DNA of 64,000 nucleotides from Granulosicoccus sp045106195 (GCA_045106195.1 JBGCEH010000009.1:310001-374000); one strand, 5' to 3'. Counted from the stretch's first letter, positions 1 to 9,302 are shown. The notes: a model not told the origin generated them from the letters alone. Made by a program: numbers and translations.

Positions 1-540
1 ACCTCCGCCATCACGAGCATAGCTACCCCGCCCTGGTTCGTCGTAATAATTTTGATCTCGCCACCACGGTATATCAAATTCGGCCAGACCCAGCTCTCCA
101 AACTTTCCTGCATTAATCATTGCCTTGGCTATAGATGACGCCATACGCGCACGATGCTGAAAGACAATGCCAAGGGTGACACCGGCATTGCGGCACATTG
201 TGACTATCTCACGGGCTTCCATAACATTTCGACCAATAGGTTTCTCCAGCAATATGTGTTTGCCTGCATAGACCAATGGTTTAATGAGCTCACCCCTCAC
301 GTTGGGCGGCGTTGCAACTATGACAAAATCCACTTCAGAGTCTCCGGCAAGCTCATCAATGGACTTGTAAACCACGGTGCGATCACCGCTCAGCCCAGAT
401 GCTTCCATGGCAAGTGCGCTAGCCTTTTCGCCACTTCTGGATAAAATACCTTTCAGTCGAAGCTTCTCGCGCGCCGCTGTACAAGCGGCAACATGTGTTC
501 GGGCAACCATTCCCGCGCCAATCATAGCTGTTACTTTCAT
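1..540 (-). CDS. Gfo/Idh/MocA-family oxidoreductase (C-terminus cut by window edge)
   Basis: The first 180 residues of a nucleotide-dependent dehydrogenase are present and the frame stays open through the left edge, so the gene is partial. The start is the ATG at 540. A Rossmann glycine motif (IGAGMVA) begins at about residue 7, and an EKP motif, which carries the family's catalytic Lys, lies at residues 99-101. FQHRARM at about 127-133 also fits the family. These enzymes oxidise or reduce sugars, inositols or related polyols with NAD(P); the substrate cannot be told from this fragment. It is on the same strand as the redox operon upstream, 84 bp away, but nothing shows that they belong together. 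The family assignment is firm and the function is open. Confidence 0.88.
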   Translation of the reverse strand, partial: MKVTAMIGAGMVARTHVAACTAAREKLRLKGILSRSGEKASALAMEASGLSGDRTVVYKSIDELAGDSEVDFVIVATPPNVRGELIKPLVYAGKHILLEKPIGRNVMEAREIVTMCRNAGVTLGIVFQHRARMASSIAKAMINAGKFGELGLAEFDIPWWRDQNYYDEPGRGSYARDGGG

Positions 541-623
541 CTTCGGATTGTTTTTCTTATCGTCACGACAAACAGGTTGTATAGATAGCGCAAGGTTGAA
601 ATCGGTTTTGAGTCAGCGCCTCA

Positions 624-1613
624 CTATTTCAATTCATAATCCACGATGATCGGAATAGTATGTTTGGTATTGACTGGCACATTAGTCAATACACCTTCCC
701 AATCCCCAGCATAAGGCAAGGCCGTGCCTGAACGAGACGCTCGAGCCCCTACTGTCACCATTTCGGTTGAACTCAACGTTTGCGACGGCACCATCGACAT
801 CGAATCGTCGAGCAGTACGGTCGTTGGAAAATCCGATATCTGACGACGAGCGACTGCCAGAGGTTGACCGGTCTCCACACCTTCCTTCGCATAGACAAAA
901 ACGACATCGTCAGGTTCGAAGCTGTCGGTGACTTCTTCATCCAATGAGATCCAAAGCGATAGCACAGGTTTTTCAGGGATGCTGAGCGTAGCTTTTTCAG
1001 GCTCTTCTTCAGGGACACCAATATGTTCAATTAGCGCAATTGAGGCCGCAATTGACCTGTCAACAGCGTCCACAAAGTCGCTTTCCTCACCCATCTCAGC
1101 CTTAAGCACTTTCAGAATAATCAAGGCTGCTTCATGATTACCAATTTGCTGATTGAAATGCGCCATCAACCATAAGCTGGGCTTGTGTCTGATATCGATA
1201 TCAAGGGATCGACTTAAGATTTCAAACGGCTCTCCATCCAGCGATCCGTTGTTTTCTCCAGCCAGCGCTTCTGCATGTCTGACCAGAAGATCCGGGTTAT
1301 CTGGATGATCTTTGCGGGCAGCACGAATAAATTCATCAGCTTCAGCAAACATCTTGTCATTTAGTAGTCGACTCGCCTTGTCTAGAACGATAGTTAACTC
1401 TGTAGAGTTTGAGTCGAGGTGCGATTTCAAGTCACTACTTAACTGATTCATTTCAGACGCTGACAAACGTGTCCCGGAAAATTGAAGCCCACCTTCTTCG
1501 AGCAATACGCTGTTGTCTTCCGGTTTCTTCGCCTCGCTTGCATACAAAAAAGAGGACAAACCGAGCATCGCACAACAAAGTATGACTACTTTTACTATTT
1601 TTTGCCTAACCAC
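624..1613 (-). CDS. Periplasmic protein with TPR-like repeats and a CcmI/CycH C-terminal domain
   Basis: The protein has 329 residues and a GTG start at 1613. A signal peptide or anchor (VVILCCAMLGLSSFLYAS) is followed by a helical, TPR-like middle at about 70-190. The last 115 residues match the C-terminal domain of the cytochrome c maturation factor CcmI/CycH: LSLWISLDEEV, VFVYAKEG, PLAVARRQISDFP, LDDSMSMVP, and a final RSGTALPYAGDWEG. In known systems this domain helps present apocytochrome c to the haem ligation machinery in the periplasm. The gene overlaps the PP2C gene by 8 bp and closes a run encoding about 25 c-type haem sites. I infer that it serves assembly of those cytochromes. The usual CcmI membrane N-terminus and the other ccm genes are absent here. 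Confidence 0.75.
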   Translation of the reverse strand: MVRQKIVKVVILCCAMLGLSSFLYASEAKKPEDNSVLLEEGGLQFSGTRLSASEMNQLSSDLKSHLDSNSTELTIVLDKASRLLNDKMFAEADEFIRAARKDHPDNPDLLVRHAEALAGENNGSLDGEPFEILSRSLDIDIRHKPSLWLMAHFNQQIGNHEAALIILKVLKAEMGEESDFVDAVDRSIAASIALIEHIGVPEEEPEKATLSIPEKPVLSLWISLDEEVTDSFEPDDVVFVYAKEGVETGQPLAVARRQISDFPTTVLLDDSMSMVPSQTLSSTEMVTVGARASRSGTALPYAGDWEGVLTNVPVNTKHTIPIIVDYELK

Positions 1614-2430
1614 GTTTATTCCGAATTTCTGTTATCTGAGTGTCTGTGTTAACGACCGATTCTGTGATGGCATTGCCGTTAACTCGAATAATGATTACTG
1701 AGATATTGTCAGTACCACCGTTTATATTGGCTAAGTCAACAAGCTGCTTACATACAGTCGCAACTGGAAGCTTGCAGTTGTCAGACAAGGATTTCTGCAA
1801 AGTCTTGTCATCGACCAAAGTACTCAAACCATCTGAACAGAGTAAATACATATCACCACTGGTCACATTCTCCAATTTGATGTCAGCAGATAAGTCTTCT
1901 ACCAAACCAACCGCATTTATCAGAATACTCTTTGATGGAGCCATACCATGACCACCAGCGTCAACCCATTCCTGATACAAGGTGTGATCGCGCGTTAACT
2001 GAGTCAAGTCACCATCTCGCAAACGATAGATGCGACTGTCACCAACGTTAAACGTAATCGCCTTCATACTATTTTTCAGGAAATAGGCGCCTACCAATGT
2101 GCTTCCCATACCCTCGCCAAGGTTGGCGTGAATCTCAAGGTTCTTCTGCAAAACCAGATCATTGCAAGTCGTTATGGCATTTTCGACTGTTTCGTAGCAA
2201 TCTTCCTGCTTTTCAAGTTCTCTCGTGGCGTTGTAGAGTCTGGAAATCTCCCGAGTCAAGGTATCAATCGTAACCTGACTGGCAACATCCCCGTGCATGT
2301 GCCCGCCCATCCCGTCAGCAATCGCATACAAACCCAATTCATCATTTGAGGTCAAAGAATCTTCATTGAGTTGCCTCTGCTTGCCAATATCGCTAACACC
2401 GGCCGTTTCGAAGAAAATGGGTTTCTTCAT
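1606..2430 (-). CDS. PP2C-family Ser/Thr protein phosphatase
   Basis: This is a 274-residue cytosolic phosphatase made almost entirely of one PP2C (PPM/Stp1-like) domain. The motifs appear in order: DIGKQRQLNEDS near the N-terminus, ADGMGGH (metal-binding Asp), GDSRIYRLRDG, SDGLSTL, and GGTDNISV near the C-terminus. Such enzymes use Mn/Mg to remove phosphate from Ser/Thr and usually oppose Hanks-type kinases; FHA proteins read the phosphothreonine. It lies between a double-FHA gene and the CcmI-like gene, which suggests a phospho-switch for the cytochrome operon. No kinase gene lies in the operon; the nearest is at 49122. The ATG at 2430 is the natural start. Confidence 0.93.
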   Translation of the reverse strand: MKKPIFFETAGVSDIGKQRQLNEDSLTSNDELGLYAIADGMGGHMHGDVASQVTIDTLTREISRLYNATRELEKQEDCYETVENAITTCNDLVLQKNLEIHANLGEGMGSTLVGAYFLKNSMKAITFNVGDSRIYRLRDGDLTQLTRDHTLYQEWVDAGGHGMAPSKSILINAVGLVEDLSADIKLENVTSGDMYLLCSDGLSTLVDDKTLQKSLSDNCKLPVATVCKQLVDLANINGGTDNISVIIIRVNGNAITESVVNTDTQITEIRNKRG

Positions 2431-2434
2431 GATG

Positions 2435-2626
2435 TCACACAGATTGGCAGCGGGACAGACAATGCATATCTGCTACTGGCGAGGTCACATAAATGTCTGT
2501 TGCTTCACTTCGTACGCAGGTGTCAGACTGTGTACGTTGACCAATACGCTGGGATTGCTGCAATTCACAAATCTCTCTGTAAGCCAAGAGAAGCCAGGTA
2601 CGTCCGGAATCGAGGCTTTCTTTCAT
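2435..2626 (-). CDS. Possible small ORF between the FHA and PP2C genes
   Basis: A 63-codon frame fills most of the 230 bp gap and ends 4 bp before the PP2C start codon, a spacing that would suit translational coupling. The product has four Cys residues, no signal peptide and no domain I recognise. Without homologues it may be chance; the gap could equally be an untranslated leader for the phosphatase gene. Confidence 0.2.
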   Translation of the reverse strand: MKESLDSGRTWLLLAYREICELQQSQRIGQRTQSDTCVRSEATDIYVTSPVADMHCLSRCQSV

Positions 2627-2660
2627 TGAGACGGCTCTGTAAAACTACCCGGTTGTCATA

Positions 2661-4157
2661 TCATTGAGCGCTCGTCGTTGATGGTGCAGCGCCAGTAGAA
2701 AGAAGTCCGGTGCTGTAGGCGAAATATCCACCACCAAGAATTAACAATAGAGCAATGGGCACAGCAATCTTCCACAGGGCGATACCTTTTTTCGCTTTGT
2801 TACCCGATTGTTGTGTTCCAACATAGCCTGTGGGAACTACAAACAGGCAATGAACCGGACCAAATCGTAAATTATCACCACTATTGATGAACCTGATATT
2901 GGTCGGATCATCGTTTACGAACGTGCCATTAAGCGACATTTGATCAACAAGCTTCCATTTTGATCCCTCTCTAACTATGGCTGCATGATTCGTTGAAACT
3001 CCCGATTCAGCAAATGTCAGATCACGTTCAGGACTTGATCCGATACTCCACTCTGTCTTGTCACCGACCAACTGAAACTGCGCACCCACATTGTCACCGT
3101 TTTTAACAACGATAGTCGGTACAGCAAAAGCATCATGATCCACCTGCGGTGTCAGCGCGTCGTTAAGCATCCCCGGAGTCACGAATCTGGTGATCTCGGA
3201 ATTGTCAACGGCAGCCGATCCAGACCAGGAACCTGGCATCACAGCTTTAGCATCTGCAGCAGCTTTTGCATCAGCAGCAGCCTTTAAATCAGCTGCAATC
3301 TTTAAGTCGGCTGCTGCCTTCGCATCGGCGGCCGCTTTTATTTCTTCCGCTGCTTTCGCATCGGCGGCAGCTTTGGCGTCAGCAGCAGCCTTAATCTCAG
3401 CGGCGGCTTTTTCGTCAGCCGCAATTTTGGCATCAGCAGCAGCTTTCATATCTGCTGCTGCTTTGGCGTCAGCTTCTGCTTTCGCTGTACTAGCTGCGTG
3501 GGCTTGACGCTCACGCTCTGCCTGGGCATCACGCTCTGCCTGGGCATCATGCTCTGCCTGGGCATCATGCTCTGCCTGGGCATCACGCTCTGCCTGGGCA
3601 TCACGCTCTGCCTGAGCATCATGCTCTGCCTGAGCATCATGCTCTGCCGGAGCATCATGCTCTGCCGGAGCATCCTCTACCATAACGTTGGTTGATGCCT
3701 TTTCTACCGCATCACTCAGCGGTTTTGACTCGACGGGTTCGAATTGCTCGATCTTGACCGGTTTGATTCCCGGTTTGGTCATCAGCTGTTCTTCAATGTC
3801 TTCGCGATTTATAAAAACCGTCACATTTGGATCTTCTTCCGGCTCCATCCGTTTCCATGGAATCAGGATTTCATATTCGTTCTCATCGAATATCAATATG
3901 TCACCACTGGCTAGTCTCGCTTCATCCGCAATTGCCTTGCCATTAACGAGAGTACCGTTGAGCGAGCCAAGATCAGTCACATAGACATCGGGCTCAATCA
4001 CAGTGAAACGCGCATGCTTGCGCGAAGCGCCACTTTCCTTTTCAAGCATGATATCGCAATCAGATAGTCGACCAATGATCATTTCACCATCGAGTTCGTA
4101 CATTTTGCCATCAAATACTCTGCGTAAGTGTGCCTTGCTTTCGTCCACTTCGCTCAT
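2661..4157 (-). CDS. Membrane protein with two FHA domains flanking a repetitive helical linker
   Basis: The protein has 498 residues. The first FHA domain (about 10-100) keeps the phosphothreonine-binding residues (IIGRLSD, SRKHA, GSLNGT). A long linker (about 165-310) consists of six-residue AQAERD/AQAEHD repeats, then an Ala/Lys/Asp-rich stretch expected to be helical or coiled-coil. A second FHA domain (about 350-430) has SIGSSPERD, STNHA and MSLNGT, so its usual Gly-Arg is Gly-Ser. A transmembrane segment near 455-480 leaves a short Ser/Thr-rich tail. FHA domains bind phosphothreonine in partner proteins. With the adjacent PP2C and the FHA-cytochrome fusion, it probably acts as a membrane-attached signalling scaffold. 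The start at 4157 has a good GAGG ribosome site. Confidence 0.88.
   Translation of the reverse strand: MSEVDESKAHLRRVFDGKMYELDGEMIIGRLSDCDIMLEKESGASRKHARFTVIEPDVYVTDLGSLNGTLVNGKAIADEARLASGDILIFDENEYEILIPWKRMEPEEDPNVTVFINREDIEEQLMTKPGIKPVKIEQFEPVESKPLSDAVEKASTNVMVEDAPAEHDAPAEHDAQAEHDAQAERDAQAERDAQAEHDAQAEHDAQAERDAQAERERQAHAASTAKAEADAKAAADMKAAADAKIAADEKAAAEIKAAADAKAAADAKAAEEIKAAADAKAAADLKIAADLKAAADAKAAADAKAVMPGSWSGSAAVDNSEITRFVTPGMLNDALTPQVDHDAFAVPTIVVKNGDNVGAQFQLVGDKTEWSIGSSPERDLTFAESGVSTNHAAIVREGSKWKLVDQMSLNGTFVNDDPTNIRFINSGDNLRFGPVHCLFVVPTGYVGTQQSGNKAKKGIALWKIAVPIALLLILGGGYFAYSTGLLSTGAAPSTTSAQ
3513..3674 (-). repeat. In-frame 18-bp tandem repeat encoding the AQAE(R/H)D hexapeptide
   Basis: About nine copies of an 18-bp unit lie head to tail inside the double-FHA gene and encode a charged hexapeptide. 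Variation is mainly at one Arg/His codon and one Gln/Pro codon. Because the unit is a multiple of three, copy number can change without breaking the frame, so linker length may vary between strains. Confidence 0.9.
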
Positions 4158-4207
4158 GACACTGTCCTCTGGATACTCATTTCTCTCACTGCGCGTCTGG
4201 TTATTCG

Positions 4208-5518
4208 TTAAAAGTCTTTAGCCAATGTCCTGGAAAGGCGAGCAAAATTCCGAGGGCTATAGGAAACACTATCGGAAATCGTTTCAAACAGCTGGTCCAA
4301 CGCAACCGTACAGCGATCAATTTCGTCCAAGGTGTAGCACAGGCTTTCAAAACTATAATATATCTGCTCAGCTTCTGCGTAATCGCTGGCACGATCTGCC
4401 GCTGCATTATCCAACAACGCTCGGCGTACCGCACCTATTTCATCGTTGGAAAAATCGCGATCCCAGTTAGCCCTGGCAATCGCGAGACTTTCCAGCATAA
4501 TCTGCGCAGCCTCATTAAATTCTTGCCTGCTACGCTGAGCAGATTTTATAGTGCTTATTTTCGCGCCTTGTAATGACGTTTGAAGGTTATCAGACCCTAA
4601 CGCTCTGGCTACCGCATCCAAAATCACCAAATTAGGCATATGCAAGCGAAGACTCCCCGGTTGCACACCGTCTGTTCGTTGTTTACTCCAACGCGTATCT
4701 TTCAATGAATGATGACAACTTTGGCAGTCGAAAAATGCGAAGTCCGGAAACATGCCAACACCATCATGCAAACGCTCAATACCCACAGTTAAATACTGCT
4801 CTGCACTTTCGAACTGCCCTGTCAACCATAAATTAAAGCTGGGAATCTCGCCTTTACGTTCAACGTAGTCAGTATCAACTGTGTAGTGTGCAGGCTGGTT
4901 AGCGGTAAATAAATCCAGCTCGAAACTCAAGCGCGGGTGCCCAGCTCCCATGATGGTATGCGTTGCAAATTTATCCTTTGTTCCCAGGTGGCATGACAAA
5001 CAAACCTCTGCGCGAACATCGGCAAGTTCGGTAGCAACCATTCCCGCTGCCAGATTTTTAGCGTGAGTTACATCCGGATCTGTATGTGATTCTATCCAAC
5101 GCCCGGAGCCTCCATGACAGGCTTCACAACCCACTCCATCGCTGACCTGGAATTTCGGTCCACGTTTGTCCGCAGGTGCATTATCCGCATGGCAGTCAAG
5201 ACAAATTCCGGCAGTTTCTGCCCTGTTTATTCCCAAGTTGGCTGCAATGCGTTGGGAATCCTCGGTCAAAAGAGTCTGATAGGCAATCGAATGCCTGTCG
5301 CCGTCAATCCAGGTTGTGTATTCGTTGAGATTGACGTTGCGATCAGCCTGCGCGTTATTTTTGCCGTGGCACTGACTCGTCGCACACGTTGCAGCACCCA
5401 GGTGGGTATCGGCAAATATGTCCACGGCAATTGACTGACTGCTGAGCAGGGCTAACACAGCTCCAACCAGCAACTGAAGTACGTTACCTATCCATCTCAC
5501 ATTATTCATTCCAGTCAT
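4208..5518 (-). CDS. Pentahaem c-type cytochrome, cytochrome c554-like
   Basis: This is a secreted protein with five haem-attachment motifs: CATSQCH (the rarer C-x4-CH type), CLDCH, CEACH, CLSCH and CQSCH. The spacing and the AGHPRL segment after the fourth motif recall cytochrome c554/MtrA-like multihaem proteins. The second half, after the last haem, is helical and haem-free. The frame is open to 5596, but an N-terminus there would overlap the upstream gene by 74 bp. I prefer the ATG at 5518 (or 5509), just after the upstream stop, which gives a clean signal peptide (VLQLLVGAVLALLSSQSIA). It probably carries electrons in the periplasm between the inner-membrane module and the large decahaem protein. 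Confidence 0.88.
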   Translation of the reverse strand: MTGMNNVRWIGNVLQLLVGAVLALLSSQSIAVDIFADTHLGAATCATSQCHGKNNAQADRNVNLNEYTTWIDGDRHSIAYQTLLTEDSQRIAANLGINRAETAGICLDCHADNAPADKRGPKFQVSDGVGCEACHGGSGRWIESHTDPDVTHAKNLAAGMVATELADVRAEVCLSCHLGTKDKFATHTIMGAGHPRLSFELDLFTANQPAHYTVDTDYVERKGEIPSFNLWLTGQFESAEQYLTVGIERLHDGVGMFPDFAFFDCQSCHHSLKDTRWSKQRTDGVQPGSLRLHMPNLVILDAVARALGSDNLQTSLQGAKISTIKSAQRSRQEFNEAAQIMLESLAIARANWDRDFSNDEIGAVRRALLDNAAADRASDYAEAEQIYYSFESLCYTLDEIDRCTVALDQLFETISDSVSYSPRNFARLSRTLAKDF

Positions 5519-5522
5519 TTCA

Positions 5523-8500
5523 TTACTGGGACTCATTGTTACGAACAACCCATGGAAGTCCCTGGTCATCCAGATACATCTTGCGCATCTCTTCATTGTT
5601 TAACGGCCTGGAACCACGTCTGCCGAAGACTGCAATCTGATTCCCCGACTCATCTACGCCGCGATCACGCTCCAGCGGTCGAGACAAACTCAGCAATCGT
5701 TTTCCAGTAGAGTGACGAGCAATCAGTTGCGGTTTTGGCTCAGGACTAAACCCGTAGAACTTGGGCTGCAAATCTGGCGAAGTTAGCTGGATGACTTTCA
5801 ATCCCCCACGTCCATCCGCAACGTACGCAAACAACGATGCGTTGGTGCTGCCAACAATCACATCCTGACTGTCCTCAAGACCTTCAGAAAATCGCTGATA
5901 CTCGCGCATTGCTTCTGGTTTTTCAACATCAACAATAATCAGTCCGTCGGCACCAGCAGCCACATAGGCATAGGTTCGCGACACAAACACCTTGCGTGCA
6001 TCGGCTATCGGAATTACGTTATTTTCCGTAATTCGAGGACGGCGTGGGTCTGAGACATCTATAGCCATCAAGCCTTCAGCAGTGGTCGCAAAAAGATAAC
6101 GGAATTGCAGCATGGTGGCACGAACATCATTCATTGGAATAATGTTGACCACTTCCGGATTCATTGGATCATCAATATCAACTACCACCACGCCCTGATT
6201 GGCAGAAATATACAAATAGTGTCCACCGATACTCAAGTGCTGCGCACCATCAAGTACGTTGTCAGGATTCCAGGTAAGTGCACGTCTGAAGAAATTGTTT
6301 CGTGGCTCGGCATCTACCAGTGTATTAACGTCAACAAGAATCAATCCCTCATTGGCATCTGAAATGAATGCGTAATTGAACAAGGGATGGAATGGTTGTT
6401 CCATGTTGGTCTCTCGCATCAGCTCACCCTGATTCTTTACAGGCGCTATGGGCTGTGTGGTTGGCAACAGGACACAGGTAGCGTTGCGTGAAGGCACATG
6501 AGTATCGTGGCCAAGTGAGCTGGCAGGTGCAGTAACAATTCGCTGAGAGAATCCCTTGTTTGCGATACTCGCCACGTCATAGGCACGCATCCCCTTCTTT
6601 CCCTCGGCTACGTACAGATACTCTCCACGCAACTGCAAGCACTGTGACTTCCCTGCGCTGTGTTTGTGACTTGTTTTCAGCACCTGATTGTTGTCCTGAT
6701 GTTCCTGGAACCAGTCCGGATACGCATACTGATGCAGGTAGCTGCCAATGACCGCTTGTGGCTCATCCCATTCGGTCACCTGAATGCCTGCGATGCCACC
6801 GTCACCACCGACATACGCGTGATAACCAACCAGATTGATGAAGTTTGTACCCTGCAGCAGCAACTGCGCCATGATCGCATTGTTGTCGCCACTGGCTGAC
6901 AAATGACAATCTTCACATTCCTTGGTTTCAGTCTTTCGCGTAGTGTGTGGAAAGTGCGGGTTAAAGGCCTGCGAACTGAATCCACTGGCTGCTATAGGCG
7001 GTTGCTGCACATAGATTTTTTCACGATTGGCATTAGTCGATGACAAAATCAATGCTGACGATGAACGAACGGGCGCTATCTTGCCGCCATCCTTGTTCGG
7101 ACTGCGACGACCCAGAGCGAACATCTGATCTCTGGCAACCTGAGGATTGTAAGAGGCGAAGTTTCTTGATTCGCCGCCTTCATAGTGGTGTCTTGGCGTC
7201 TTTCGATTTGCCTCGATCGGTAAGTGACAGCCGCCACAGGTGGTCGTCCATGACGTATGACAGGCATAACATTCCATCTCTTCGTTCGAATGCGCCAGAT
7301 TGTCTGGAGACACTGCCGGCCCCCAATCCTGAGTGCTTGTGTTCTTACTCATTGTCTTCGATCGCGCCGCCTTGGCGTTGTATTCAGGATGATCAGGGTT
7401 GACCGTGTCCTTAACCAAACTCATCTGCCATTCGAGATCGGGATCGAGCGATGACGCCTGAAACAGCATGTCGCCGCGCCATGAGAACCTGCGTCGGCCA
7501 TCAGGGGTACGTAATGCCAACAAGTCCTGCCCGCCATCCAGTGCAGCAGGTCCTGATGTATACAGGTTGGGATATTCCTGTGCGGTACCGTGACAGTCCT
7601 TACAACCAATTTCTACGGCCAAAGCAACTTCACCGTAAATATGACCGTTGCCATGATTGTCCTGCGAGAAGTGGCAATCGACGCAGTGCATCCCAGCATC
7701 CATGTGAGTGGATGACATATGCACCGCCTTGTCGAATTTATCCGGATCGTCATCGTCGACAATCGTGCCTTCGGCATCCAGCAAATTGCCCTTGCGATCG
7801 CGTTTGAACACCGCTCGAAAATTCCAGCCGTGACCATGGTAGTCAGCAAACTGAGTGTCCTGCATTTCATCATTACGATCCCAAACGCCTTTGAGAAATT
7901 CGACATCAGCCCATTTCCCACGTGTAGCTGCACCTTCCGGATTACGGTCCAGAACCGCCCACTCTTCGGCCGCTGTCGGATATTGCTGCTCTTCCGGCCA
8001 CATACGTGGGGCATCTGATTCATAGTCCCACATGGTGTAACCCATATAGGTGTTCATGAACATATTCGGTTGATGCATATGACATGACATGCATTGACTG
8101 GTCGGTATTGCGCGTGTGAACGCATGCTTTAACGGATGCCCATCCTCTTCACGCGGGATGGTGGGATCGTTTGTCTGTGTCAGGCCACCATGGCCGAATT
8201 GCGCGTAGACACCAGAATGTGCCGGCTCACGATCATTCGCGTATACCACATGGCAAGAAGCACAACCCGACTGTCTGTAGTCACCGGGTTGATCATTTGT
8301 GCCGATGAACCAGGTGAGCGGGTCATTGAGACGCGTCTTCGTGATATTGATGAGAGGTACCGATATTCGAGCACCTGTGCCTGGTCCTCGGTTGGACTGT
8401 CGAATATCCGGTCGGCCGGGTTCTTCAAGTCGCTGAACAAGCCCGAGTGCACCCGGAATGCCGGTTTCAGGGAAAAGGTTGGTAATGTTTCTTCCGCCAC

Positions 8501-9293
8501 GCTCAAACACGCGAAAGTTATCACCCGGTTTTACCGTTTCCCATGCCGGTAAGGGATAGAGATACGGCAATATGCCAGCTGCGTCAGCTTCATCTTTCAG
8601 CTCATCTGGAATTGTCGGTCCAAGCAGCTTGACGCCCACCCCGTTCTCATCGTAAGCCTCACCGATGTTGTATTTTTTATAAGGCAGGATGCCGTTATTG
8701 TACGCAGCGCCGCCCATCAACATCGCACCTGTTGAATGCATACTGCGCACCGAGGCTTCGATGATGTCCTGATGACAGGCACCGCATGCATCACTAGCAA
8801 CTCGATAGTCTGACGGGTTGATGAAACGAATAAATTCCCGACTTTCCTTGTTAAGTAGCGTGTAGGTTCGCTCAGGGTTGGCACTGGAAGGATAATCCCA
8901 GGATTTTGGATACAAGGGCAGCACATGCGCCTCTTCAGTTGCCGAAATATACTCGGCGGAACCGGGCTCGACCCCTGCTGATCTGGCAACGTCACTATCA
9001 CCTCCATGACAATCGACGCAACCAATCTTGACAGCTGGATTGGCATGCATGGACGGCAGATCGTTGTCGACATGACACGTTACGCAACCTGCACTTTTCC
9101 GTTGTACATCCGCGGTTCCTTGCTCAGCAGGCGCAGCAGGGGTAAATGCGTAGTCACGCTTAACCGGACTCTCACCGGAAGCTGCGTGCAAGGGATTGAA
9201 AAACATTGCCGCCAGAACAAGCATCCCAGTACTCAACCACTGGAACACGCTTGGGGCACGTTGATTACCTTCCATCGTTTTATTTGTATACAT
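5523..9293 (-). CDS. Decahaem c-type cytochrome fused to an LVIVD-repeat beta-propeller
   Basis: This 1256-residue exported protein has a signal segment ending near residue 38. Ten CxxCH motifs start at about residues 70, 92, 170, 344, 401, 537, 564, 675, 686 and 793. From about 890 to 1180 there are repeated short blades of the LVIVD type (GLILVDVN, GVVVVDID, GLMAIDVSDPRRP, GLIIVDVEKP), which predict a beta-propeller. The haem part should transfer electrons; the propeller may bind a partner, a substrate or the cell surface. The gene lies between those for an outer-membrane barrel (10 bp gap) and a pentahaem cytochrome (5 bp gap), consistent with a porin-cytochrome complex. There is no lipobox, so placement outside the outer membrane is unproven. 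A substrate-oxidising enzyme is an alternative. Confidence 0.93.
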   Translation of the reverse strand: MYTNKTMEGNQRAPSVFQWLSTGMLVLAAMFFNPLHAASGESPVKRDYAFTPAAPAEQGTADVQRKSAGCVTCHVDNDLPSMHANPAVKIGCVDCHGGDSDVARSAGVEPGSAEYISATEEAHVLPLYPKSWDYPSSANPERTYTLLNKESREFIRFINPSDYRVASDACGACHQDIIEASVRSMHSTGAMLMGGAAYNNGILPYKKYNIGEAYDENGVGVKLLGPTIPDELKDEADAAGILPYLYPLPAWETVKPGDNFRVFERGGRNITNLFPETGIPGALGLVQRLEEPGRPDIRQSNRGPGTGARISVPLINITKTRLNDPLTWFIGTNDQPGDYRQSGCASCHVVYANDREPAHSGVYAQFGHGGLTQTNDPTIPREEDGHPLKHAFTRAIPTSQCMSCHMHQPNMFMNTYMGYTMWDYESDAPRMWPEEQQYPTAAEEWAVLDRNPEGAATRGKWADVEFLKGVWDRNDEMQDTQFADYHGHGWNFRAVFKRDRKGNLLDAEGTIVDDDDPDKFDKAVHMSSTHMDAGMHCVDCHFSQDNHGNGHIYGEVALAVEIGCKDCHGTAQEYPNLYTSGPAALDGGQDLLALRTPDGRRRFSWRGDMLFQASSLDPDLEWQMSLVKDTVNPDHPEYNAKAARSKTMSKNTSTQDWGPAVSPDNLAHSNEEMECYACHTSWTTTCGGCHLPIEANRKTPRHHYEGGESRNFASYNPQVARDQMFALGRRSPNKDGGKIAPVRSSSALILSSTNANREKIYVQQPPIAASGFSSQAFNPHFPHTTRKTETKECEDCHLSASGDNNAIMAQLLLQGTNFINLVGYHAYVGGDGGIAGIQVTEWDEPQAVIGSYLHQYAYPDWFQEHQDNNQVLKTSHKHSAGKSQCLQLRGEYLYVAEGKKGMRAYDVASIANKGFSQRIVTAPASSLGHDTHVPSRNATCVLLPTTQPIAPVKNQGELMRETNMEQPFHPLFNYAFISDANEGLILVDVNTLVDAEPRNNFFRRALTWNPDNVLDGAQHLSIGGHYLYISANQGVVVVDIDDPMNPEVVNIIPMNDVRATMLQFRYLFATTAEGLMAIDVSDPRRPRITENNVIPIADARKVFVSRTYAYVAAGADGLIIVDVEKPEAMREYQRFSEGLEDSQDVIVGSTNASLFAYVADGRGGLKVIQLTSPDLQPKFYGFSPEPKPQLIARHSTGKRLLSLSRPLERDRGVDESGNQIAVFGRRGSRPLNNEEMRKMYLDDQGLPWVVRNNESQ

Positions 9294-9302
9294 AGTCCAA
9301 CC

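Noticed and set aside
3190..3507. Plus-strand Ala/Ser-rich open frame
   Set aside because: It is the complement of the Ala/Lys repeat region in the double-FHA gene; no start signal and pure compositional shadow.
3513..3674. CRISPR-like regular repeats
   Set aside because: Units are contiguous 18-mers without spacers and lie in frame inside a coding gene.
5519..5596. Longer N-terminus for the pentahaem cytochrome
   Set aside because: It would overlap the upstream gene by 74 bp and bury the signal peptide.
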